Positions 5,851-11,236 of a stretch of 11,236 nt of DNA are shown here, piece after piece. The position numbers and the translations under genes were made by a program. The stretch is from Leptolyngbyaceae cyanobacterium CSSed165cm_216 (GTDB lineage Bacteria > Cyanobacteriota > Cyanobacteriia > Phormidesmidales > Phormidesmidaceae): positions 1 to 11,236 of the forward strand of contig SLIY01000393.1 in assembly GCA_007135385.1 (NCBI GenBank), given 5' to 3'. How positions within the stretch are numbered: position 1 is the stretch's first letter; the number at the start of each line of letters is the position of its first letter. The notes below the pieces were generated by a model that worked only from the letters and a program-made list of their open reading frames with translations, searched no databases and was not told the DNA's origin.

Positions 5851-6303
5851 GACTATCCATGTTCTGCAACATCTGCGAGGTACGGATGATGACTGCTTTA
5901 AGTTTTGCTCGATCGCGAAGGTGTCGTCTCAGGAGCATCCCCACGAAGCTCCGATGACGGGGGTGGCGGTAACTAGGTTTTAGGTGTCGAATTTTAGGGT
6001 TTGGGTTTCGGGTATTTGGCCTGACACCTTCTATCTGATACCCGATATCTCATACCCAACCTCAAGGGTTACTGCCGCAAGCAAGATTGATGGCGATTTG
6101 TGAATCAGGTTGTCCCTGGCAGGGCTGACTCAGGTCGGTGCTGGTTGGGTGGCATTTTCCAACTCTGGTCTGCGATCGCGCATCTCTCCAGTGGCTGAAG
6201 CTTCATTGGGGGCAGCGCTTTGCTGTGCTGATGGAGTGGCTCTGCCTCAGCCAGCCGCTTTTCCCCCTCAAAACGCAACTAATTATTTCAGGACGACCCA
6301 TTT
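5851..6303 (+). other. Long structured leader between B12 aptamer and metE stub
   Basis: These ~450 bases hold no convincing gene. Seen in order are a small hairpin ATGTT-CTGC-AACAT (5859-5872), a hairpin with arms GGAGC/GCTCC and outer CGTC/GACG (about 5925-5958), and an 11-bp closing stem (5963-5973 with 6068-6078, two G-U pairs) around a heptad repeat. After 6078 I see only weak hairpins. A classical U-tract terminator is not apparent, so the expression platform is unclear. Confidence 0.55.
5963..6078 (+). repeat. Heptad-periodic inverted repeat enclosed by an 11-bp stem
   Basis: The outer arms GTGGCGGTAAC (5963-5973) and GTTACTGCCGC (6068-6078) pair with two G-U wobbles. Inside are the heptads AGGGTTT, GGGTTTC, GGGTATT and, on the return, ATCTGAT, ACCCGAT, ATCTCAT, ACCCAAC. 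CGGGTAT (6009-6015) is inverse to ATACCCG (6038-6044), and GGTGTC (5983-5988) is inverse to GACACC (6023-6028). Confidence 0.7.
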
Positions 6304-6507
6304 ATGACGATGCAAACCATGACCGTCGGCTATGCCCGCATGGGCAAACGCCGAGAAGTAAAAAAAACACTGGAAGCCTACTGGAGCGGCAATTCAGACG
6401 CCGAAGCCATGCTGTCCACGGTACGCGACATCGAAATTCAGGGCTGGAAAACTCAACTGGCGGCAACTCAGCAGCTACGGGAGGAGATCCATGCAACCTC
6501 CCAGTGA
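6304..6507 (+). pseudogene. metE: N-terminal stub of B12-independent methionine synthase
   Basis: The 67-residue frame begins like cyanobacterial MetE: TVGYARMGKRREVKKTLEAYWSG (residues 7-29), then DAEAMLSTVRDIEIQGWKTQLAA (32-54). The similarity stops there, and the last 13 residues are unrelated. Full MetE is about 750 residues, and the zinc- and substrate-binding C-terminal barrel is wholly absent, so no enzyme activity is expected. The usual GYPR is GYAR here. AGGA lies ten bases before the ATG. The stub follows the cobalamin riboswitch, which independently supports the identity. Its last codons contain the ribosome-binding site and start of the next gene, so translation of the stub would couple to it. 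It may be a deletion relic or a retained small leader peptide; I favour a relic. Confidence 0.85.
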
Positions 6508-6940
6508 TCTCTGGCAACGGTGTTCGGGCTCCTGGCAGCCGTTGTTTATTCGTGAATATCTTTTACCCCTGGGCCATGCCGCCTGGGCCGGGTATACCAC
6601 CCAGGGGCGGGGGCTGGTGGCCTGTGAGGTGCGGGGGAATCTCGCTACCCTCAACTGGCGGCGGCAGGTGGTGCGCTACCGGCTGCAGTTCGTCCCCCTG
6701 GCGGACGCGGCGACCTATCTTCGGTGTCAGGGCATACCGGGCGATCGCCTGGAAGGCTTGCTGGCGGTGGTGCAGACCTACTCCCCTGAGCGCGATCTGC
6801 TGTTATTGCTCAGGGACGATGGGCACCCAGAGGTGACCTGGCTACGGAATTTGACGATCGCCCCGCCCGACTGCCACTGCCAGGTCTGTGCTCGCTGGGA
6901 TGACTTTAACCTAGAACCTGGCTCTGACAGGAGGCACTAA
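6491..6940 (+). CDS. Conserved cyanobacterial hypothetical protein (149 aa)
   Basis: I recognise this only as resembling an unnamed protein seen in many cyanobacteria: LWQRCSGSWQPLFIREYLLPLGHAAWAGYTTQGRGLVACEV, later VVRYRLQFVPLADAATYL and a C-terminal APPDCHCQVCARWDDFNLEP. It is soluble, with no signal or membrane segment and no known catalytic motif that I can name. Two closely spaced cysteines (DCHCQVC has three) near the C-terminus could bind a metal, but this is only a possibility. GGGAGGAG lies just upstream of the ATG at 6491, inside the end of the metE stub (17-base overlap). It appears intact, without frameshifts. Confidence 0.8.
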   Translation: MQPPSDLWQRCSGSWQPLFIREYLLPLGHAAWAGYTTQGRGLVACEVRGNLATLNWRRQVVRYRLQFVPLADAATYLRCQGIPGDRLEGLLAVVQTYSPERDLLLLLRDDGHPEVTWLRNLTIAPPDCHCQVCARWDDFNLEPGSDRRH

Positions 6941-6942
6941 AG

Positions 6943-7239
6943 ATGTCAAGGGCTAGGCCAACCCCCCGTTCAAGGGAAACTGCCGACATCAAGCTGCGCC
7001 AACTCCAGCCGTATCTCCACCGTCCGGGCCACATTCCTGCCTCTGTCCACCCGTTGCTTAAGCAGGCGGCGGAAGCAGCAGCCCATCGTGCGGCGCCGCG
7101 ACAACAGTCCCCATTGCTGAGGTTGCGGATGGGGCGAGATGCGATTGTGTCGCTGCTCCGATTGATCGGCAGACCCATACGTCGGCAATCATTCCATCCG
7201 CCGCCCCGCGACCCGACCTCCGACGATAACCGTCACTGA
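6943..7239 (+). CDS. Small basic protein of unknown function (98 aa)
   Basis: Not recognised. The start is supported by AGGAGG eight bases before the ATG and by a position two bases after the preceding stop, as in a translationally coupled operon. The product is rich in Arg, Pro, His and Gln, with an amphipathic middle (HPLLKQAAEAAAHRAAPRQQ, LRLRMGRDAIVSLLRLIGRPIRR) that could be helical and nucleic-acid- or membrane-binding. It has no cysteine, signal peptide or domain that I can name. Its composition is low-complexity, and overlapping frames exist on the other strand. I therefore hold it as probable rather than sure. Confidence 0.5.
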   Translation: MSRARPTPRSRETADIKLRQLQPYLHRPGHIPASVHPLLKQAAEAAAHRAAPRQQSPLLRLRMGRDAIVSLLRLIGRPIRRQSFHPPPRDPTSDDNRH

Positions 7240-7269
7240 TAAATCCGTTGCCAACTCACAAAACCCACA

Positions 7270-8283
7270 ATGAATCCAATGAATCTATTACTTTGGGGTC
7301 TGGGCCTTGTCCTGCTGCTGCTAGCCGTGGGATTGATGGCCTATTTGCTGACCGCCCGTAAGTACCAGTCCTCAGCTTCAGTCGCCAAGTCCTACGACGA
7401 ATGGACCCAAGATGGCATTTTGGAGTTTTACTGGGGTGAGCACATTCACTTGGGGTACTACGGTTCTCCCCCCCGGCGGAAAAATTTCCTTCAGTCTAAG
7501 CACGATTTTGTCCATGAGATGGTGCGCTGGGGGGGGTTGGATCGGCTCTCCCCTGGAACGACGGTGCTGGATGTGGGCTGCGGCATCGGTGGCAGTAGCC
7601 GCATCTTGGCCCGAGACTATGGCTTTCATACGACGGGCATTACCATTAGCCCCCAGCAGGTGAAGCGGGCGCAGGAGTTGACACCCCCCGGTGTGACCGC
7701 CCAGTTTCAGGTGGATGATGCCCTGAACCTCTCTTTTCCCGATGCCAGCTTTGATGTGGTCTGGTCGATTGAGGCGGGGCCGCACATGCCCGATAAGGCC
7801 CGCTATGCCCAGGAAATGGTGCGGGTGCTGAAGCCGGGTGGCATCCTCGTGGTAGCCGATTGGAACCAGCGGGACGACCGCCGTAAACCCCTCAACGGCT
7901 GGGAACGGCTGGTGATGCGGCAACTGCTAGACCAGTGGTCGCACCCGGCTTTTTCCAGCATCGAAGGCTTTGCGGAACAGTTGGCAGCCACAGGGCTGGT
8001 GGCAGGGCAGGTGGTTACCGCCGACTGGACCCGAGAGACCCTACCGGCCTGGATGGATTCCATCTGGCAAGGGATTGTTCGGCCCAAGGGCCTGCTCAAG
8101 TTTGGCTGGGTGGGTTTGATCAAGTCCCTACGGGAGGTGCCCACCTTTTTGCTGATGCGGCTGGCATTTGGCACTGGCCTGTGCCGCTTTGGCATGTTCC
8201 GAGCGGTGCGGGCGACATCCCCTGGGGTTGCCGCCGGGGACTCTACTGCTGAGCAAACCAACGATAACCTAGTGTGCTCATGA
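7270..8283 (+). CDS. 2-methyl-6-phytyl/solanesyl-1,4-benzoquinol methyltransferase (SAM-dependent)
   Basis: The enzyme puts the second ring methyl on prenylated benzoquinols in plastoquinone and tocopherol synthesis, at the membrane. A single N-terminal helix (residues 5-28) ends in TARKYQSS, then SYDEWTQDGILEFYWGEHIHLGYYG (41-65). SAM motif I VLDVGCGIGG is at 99-108, SIEAGPHMPDK at 166-176 and LKPGGILVVADWNQRDDR at 187-204. This matches the Synechocystis Sll0418 type, including the C-terminal EVPTFLLMRLAFGTGLCRFGMFRAVR. At 337 residues it is somewhat longer than that ~318-residue protein because of a short C-terminal tail. No Shine-Dalgarno precedes the ATG at 7270, and a second ATG lies three codons on. 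Its stop overlaps the next start as ATGA. Confidence 0.93.
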   Translation: MNPMNLLLWGLGLVLLLLAVGLMAYLLTARKYQSSASVAKSYDEWTQDGILEFYWGEHIHLGYYGSPPRRKNFLQSKHDFVHEMVRWGGLDRLSPGTTVLDVGCGIGGSSRILARDYGFHTTGITISPQQVKRAQELTPPGVTAQFQVDDALNLSFPDASFDVVWSIEAGPHMPDKARYAQEMVRVLKPGGILVVADWNQRDDRRKPLNGWERLVMRQLLDQWSHPAFSSIEGFAEQLAATGLVAGQVVTADWTRETLPAWMDSIWQGIVRPKGLLKFGWVGLIKSLREVPTFLLMRLAFGTGLCRFGMFRAVRATSPGVAAGDSTAEQTNDNLVCS

Positions 8284-9539
8284 CGGTACCCACCTACGAC
8301 GTCATCCTCGTGGGCGGCGGCATTCCGGGCTTGACCCTGGCCTGCGGGTTGCGGGCCTCGGGGCTGCGAATCGCCGTGGTGGAAGCTCAGTCGGAAGCCC
8401 AGGTGGGCGATCGCCCTGTGGCCTACGCCCTGTCGCCACTGTCCGCCAAAATTTTCCAAGCTGTGGGGGTTTGGCAAATGATTGCACCGGCGATTACCCA
8501 CTTTCCCAAAGTGGTGCTGTCCGATGCCGACTATCCCCACCGGGTGGTATTTACCCCCGCCGATTTGGGGGAGCCGGCTGTGTACTACTGTGCTGAGCAT
8601 CGGGTGTTGCAGCGGGCACTCCAGAACCAGGTGGCCGTCGACCCCGATATCACCAGCTACTATGAAACCCGAGTACAGGAGGTGGTGTACGACGATCCGT
8701 TGGCGGAGGTGGTAGTGGAAACGGGGCAGGGGCGGCACCATCTAGCCGCTCCCCTGGTGGTGGCTGCCGATGGGATGCGATCGCAGTTGCGGCAATGGGC
8801 TGGCATCAAAACCGACGGCTGGGACTATTGGCAGTCCTGCATTACGGCCTTGGTTTCCCCTGTGCAGAGTCACCAAGACATAGCCTATGAACGGTTCTGG
8901 CCCAGCGGTCCTTTTGCCATTTTGCCCCTGCCGCACAACCGCTGCCAGGTGGTCTGGGTCGCTCCCCACGCGGAGGCTAAGGCGATCACGGCCCTGCCCC
9001 CCGACCAGTTTATGGCGGCTATGGAAGAGCGCTACGGCGCTCATGCGGGATCCCTGACCCTGCTGAGCCCACCGCGAGTCTTTCCGGCCCGGCTGATGCA
9101 CAGCCGCCGCTACTGTCAGCCCCGACTGGCGCTCCTGGGGGATGCCGCCCACCACGGCCATCCTGTGGGGGGGCAGGGTCTGAACCTGGGCATTCGTGAT
9201 GCCGCCACTCTGGCTCAGGTGCTGGTAACAGCCCAGCAACAGCATCAGGATTTGGGCGATCTGAAGGTTTTGCGGCGCTATGGTCGTCGTCGTCGCCTGG
9301 AAAATGGGGGGGTGTTGTTGTTTACCGATGTCCTCAACCGCACCTTCTCCAACCGTTGGTGGCCCATCGTGGTATTTCGGCGGCGGGTGCTGCGGGTGAT
9401 GATTGGTTGGTCACCCCTACGCCGCTGGATGCTGCGCCTGATGACGGGCCTTTGGGGTACCCCACTGCCCCCGACGGCTGAGGGGGTCGTTGCTGCTCCT
9501 GGGGGACGACCCCATACACAGCGGCTGCGAAACGGCTAA
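8280..9539 (+). CDS. UbiH/Coq6-family FAD-dependent hydroxylase
   Basis: This flavin monooxygenase of the aromatic-ring hydroxylase family has 419 residues. The FAD site ILVGGGIPGLTLACGL has its G-x-G-x-x-G at 12-17, the DG motif VAADGMRSQLR lies at about 161-171, and the second FAD motif GDAAHHGHPVGGQGLNLGIRDA at 287-308. It closely resembles the cyanobacterial UbiH-like proteins (Synechocystis Slr1300 type). The start is the ATG at 8280 in an ATGA overlap with the methyltransferase stop; a GTG two codons earlier is possible but less likely. The pairing suggests ring hydroxylation in plastoquinone or related quinone synthesis (inference from context). The basic C-terminal tail, with RRRVLRVMIGW, may lie against the membrane. 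Confidence 0.9.
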   Translation: MTVPTYDVILVGGGIPGLTLACGLRASGLRIAVVEAQSEAQVGDRPVAYALSPLSAKIFQAVGVWQMIAPAITHFPKVVLSDADYPHRVVFTPADLGEPAVYYCAEHRVLQRALQNQVAVDPDITSYYETRVQEVVYDDPLAEVVVETGQGRHHLAAPLVVAADGMRSQLRQWAGIKTDGWDYWQSCITALVSPVQSHQDIAYERFWPSGPFAILPLPHNRCQVVWVAPHAEAKAITALPPDQFMAAMEERYGAHAGSLTLLSPPRVFPARLMHSRRYCQPRLALLGDAAHHGHPVGGQGLNLGIRDAATLAQVLVTAQQQHQDLGDLKVLRRYGRRRRLENGGVLLFTDVLNRTFSNRWWPIVVFRRRVLRVMIGWSPLRRWMLRLMTGLWGTPLPPTAEGVVAAPGGRPHTQRLRNG

Positions 9540-9598
9540 TTGCTTAATGGTGCTTTTGGGGGTATTGATATCTTTAGAAAGTATTAAGGAGTCACTCC

Positions 9599-10687
9599 GT
9601 GTTGAATTTTGATCAACTGAGTCATCTCGTCCACGAGTTTACTCATGCTCTATGGCTTGCCCTGCCCCTAGGCTTTCTTGGGCTGATGCCGATGTCTGCG
9701 GTGTCAGCCTGCACCCGTGCCGTTTACCTGGGGCCAGACAACCTGGTGATCACAGGGCGTAGCATGGACTGGGTAACTGATATGGAGTCTAACCTGTGGG
9801 CCTTTCCACGCGGTATAGAGCGCCACGGGGCCGCGGGTCCTGGCTCTATAGCGTGGACGTCGCAGTACGGCAGCGTGGGCACGGCCGTGTGGGATATCGG
9901 GATCGCCGACGGCATAAACGAAGAAGGCTTAGTGGCCAATATGCTCTATCTCACTGAAAGCGTGTATCCCACGCCTGTCCCGAATGATTCCCGGGCACCG
10001 CTGTCGCTAAGCCTGTGGCCCCAGTATATGCTAGATAACTTTGCCACCGTTGCCGAAGCCGTTGCGGTGATAGAGCAGGAACCGTTTTACATCATTCCGG
10101 TGGCATCACCCGATGGCAAGGCGGGTACTGTGCATCTATCGATTTCTGACGCCACCGGTGATTCGGCCATTTTCGAGTATGTGGACGGTGAACTGATGAT
10201 TCACCACAGCCGCGACTACCAGGTGATGACAAATTCACCGCCCTTTGATCAGCAGCGTGCTCTCAACCAATATTGGGAGCAGGTTGGTGGCTTAAACATG
10301 CTACCGGGTACAAATCGGGCGGCGGATCGATTTGTGCGGGCGTCGTTTTATATCAATGCCATCCCTCAGACAGCAGACCCTAAGGAGGCCGCTGCCAACG
10401 TATTTTCTGTGATTCGAAATGTCTCGGTGCCTTTGGGGATTTCAACGCCCGATCGCCCCGATATCTCGTCAACCATTTGGCGAACCGTTGCCGATCAAAC
10501 CAACCGGCGCTACTTTTTTGAGTCAACCCGCAAGCCTAACGTGTTTTGGGTCAACCTGGACGATTTGGATTTGTCTGCCGGAGCCCCGGTGCAAAAACTC
10601 ACGTTGACTGACGGCGCTGTATTTGCAGGCAATACTGCTGACCAGTTCCAACCTACCGAACCGATGCAATTTTTAGAGGCGAATTGA
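9599..10687 (+). CDS. Exported choloylglycine hydrolase/penicillin V acylase family amidase
   Basis: An Ntn-hydrolase of 362 residues that cleaves linear amide bonds. A signal peptide (hydrophobic core about 18-33) ends in SAVSA before Cys38, which would become the N-terminal nucleophile. The family residues keep their spacing from that cysteine: Arg54 and Asp57 (TGRSMDW), Asn114 (EEGLVANMLYL), Asn212 (MTNSPPFDQQ) and Arg247 (DRFVRASFY). The GTG at 9599 is chosen because TAAGGAG lies seven bases before it; the TTG next to it is the only near alternative. Known relatives use bile salts, penicillin V or acyl-homoserine lactones. Bile salts are unlikely in a cyanobacterium, so the real substrate is open. 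It is expected in the periplasm or outside the cell. Confidence 0.9.
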   Translation: MLNFDQLSHLVHEFTHALWLALPLGFLGLMPMSAVSACTRAVYLGPDNLVITGRSMDWVTDMESNLWAFPRGIERHGAAGPGSIAWTSQYGSVGTAVWDIGIADGINEEGLVANMLYLTESVYPTPVPNDSRAPLSLSLWPQYMLDNFATVAEAVAVIEQEPFYIIPVASPDGKAGTVHLSISDATGDSAIFEYVDGELMIHHSRDYQVMTNSPPFDQQRALNQYWEQVGGLNMLPGTNRAADRFVRASFYINAIPQTADPKEAAANVFSVIRNVSVPLGISTPDRPDISSTIWRTVADQTNRRYFFESTRKPNVFWVNLDDLDLSAGAPVQKLTLTDGAVFAGNTADQFQPTEPMQFLEAN

Positions 10688-10701
10688 CCTCAAGCGGGTA
10701 A

Positions 10702-10734
10702 TTAGGTGTGGGACGCCCTACACCCCACACCTAA
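10702..10734. terminator. Hairpin after the amidase gene, possibly bidirectional
   Basis: TTAGGTGTGGG (10702-10712) and CCCACACCTAA (10724-10734) form a perfect 11-bp stem with an 11-base loop, 15 bases after the amidase stop and between convergent genes. There is no U-run directly behind it (a T-run follows at 10755-10761), so termination is likely but not typical. Confidence 0.55.
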
Positions 10735-10895
10735 GCCTGACCCCAAACTCATTCATTTTTTGGCTTAGATTCGGTACAGCAGCCTGTCGACGGGCTGGAT
10801 TTAGCCGCTATCGTTATTCTTCGACGGGAAATAAATCTGCTCAAACTTCCGCATCAATCCGCATCAAGATGAATGCTGGCTAGGCCATAGGCAAC
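10735..10895. other. Intergenic spacer with minor repeats
   Basis: Contains a near-palindrome CAGCCTGTCGACGGGCTG (10780-10797) and a perfect 10-bp tandem repeat TCCGCATCAA (10848-10867). The palindrome may help end rpsN transcription on the minus strand, but no U-tract follows it. No gene is seen. Confidence 0.5.
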
Positions 10896-11198
10896 CTACC
10901 AACTGGACTTGACCACCCCAGGCAGTAGACCCTCATGAGCCATCTCCCGCAGCTTGTTGCGGCATAGACCAAAGTCGCGATAGTAGCCCCGGGGCCGACC
11001 CGTCATCCAACAGCGATTGTGCAGACGAGTGGGGGCGCTATTCCGGGGAAGCTGCTGAATCTTGCGGTGAATCGCCACTCTTTCTTGCTGGTTCTGAGCA
11101 TTGTTGAACTCTTCTAGCAGGGCTTCCCGCTTCTTGGCATACTTTTCTACCAGCTTTTCCCGCTTGCGCTCCCGCGCGATCATGCTTTTCTTAGCCAT
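10896..11198 (-). CDS. rpsN: 30S ribosomal protein S14
   Basis: The full-length 100-residue protein sits in the head of the small ribosomal subunit near the tRNA and S3/S10/S19 cluster. It shows the very basic N-terminus AKKSMIARERKREKL and the conserved core NRCWMTGRPRGYYRDFGLCRNKLREMAHEG, ending in the typical PGVVKSSW. It is the long form without the CxxC zinc ribbon. AAGGA is five bases before the ATG at 11198. As is usual in cyanobacteria, it stands alone here rather than inside the large S10/spc operon. It is convergent with the amidase gene. Confidence 0.97.
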   Translation of the reverse strand: MAKKSMIARERKREKLVEKYAKKREALLEEFNNAQNQQERVAIHRKIQQLPRNSAPTRLHNRCWMTGRPRGYYRDFGLCRNKLREMAHEGLLPGVVKSSW

Positions 11199-11236
11199 TT
11201 AGTTCCTTAAGCTGTGGGGTTCTTGAGTACAAACGC

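Noticed and set aside
6110..6836. Long plus-strand open frames through the B12 leader and over the metE stub
   Set aside because: They cross leader structure and then run out of frame through the metE stub and the 149-aa gene; composition is shadow-like and no start signal fits.
7378..8741. Long minus-strand frames opposite the methyltransferase and hydroxylase
   Set aside because: These are antisense shadows of two strongly recognised genes in GC-rich sequence; no ribosome-binding sites or family similarity.

Overview
The window looks like a chromosomal segment of a filamentous-type cyanobacterium. The evidence is about ten copies of the HIP1 octamer GCGATCGC (for example at 219-226), a cyanobacterial 2-methyl-6-phytyl/solanesyl-benzoquinol methyltransferase, a cyanobacterial-type S14 protein, and heptanucleotide-periodic repeats of the kind known from cyanobacterial genomes. 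No phage, IS element, CRISPR array or tRNA is visible.

Left part (1-3074, all minus strand): a cation:proton antiporter cut by the window edge, preceded by a universal stress protein. Upstream of both is a long leader that reads as a c-di-AMP (ydaO/yuaA-type) riboswitch, with a sigma-70-like promoter in front and an intrinsic terminator behind. Further upstream are a 72-residue unknown protein, sodB (iron superoxide dismutase) with its own terminator, and a small lipoprotein.

Middle (3075-5608): a repeat-rich stretch surrounds a minus-strand flavoprotein of the FAD/NAD(P)-binding monooxygenase type. It has a near-perfect Fur box (4970-4988) upstream and heptad-periodic inverted repeats on both sides. 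On the other side of the Fur box lies a decayed alpha/beta-hydrolase gene with stops and a frameshift.

Right part (5657-10687, plus strand): a cobalamin riboswitch, whose variable arm carries a heptad repeat, leads through a long structured leader to the first ~54 codons of B12-independent methionine synthase (metE); the rest of metE is missing. The metE stub overlaps a conserved hypothetical gene. A small basic ORF follows, then a quinone-head methyltransferase joined by an ATGA overlap to a UbiH/Coq6-type FAD hydroxylase. The last two are most likely plastoquinone/tocopherol pathway enzymes. No intrinsic terminator is visible between the riboswitch-metE relic and these genes, so an old B12 switch may now read into them. 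An exported choloylglycine-hydrolase-family amidase with its own strong ribosome-binding site and a following hairpin comes next, and rpsN (minus strand) closes the window.

Most notable: two riboswitches not marked by any ORF, a riboswitch-controlled metE reduced to a stub, and a family of 7-nt-periodic inverted repeats, one of which sits inside the B12 aptamer region.
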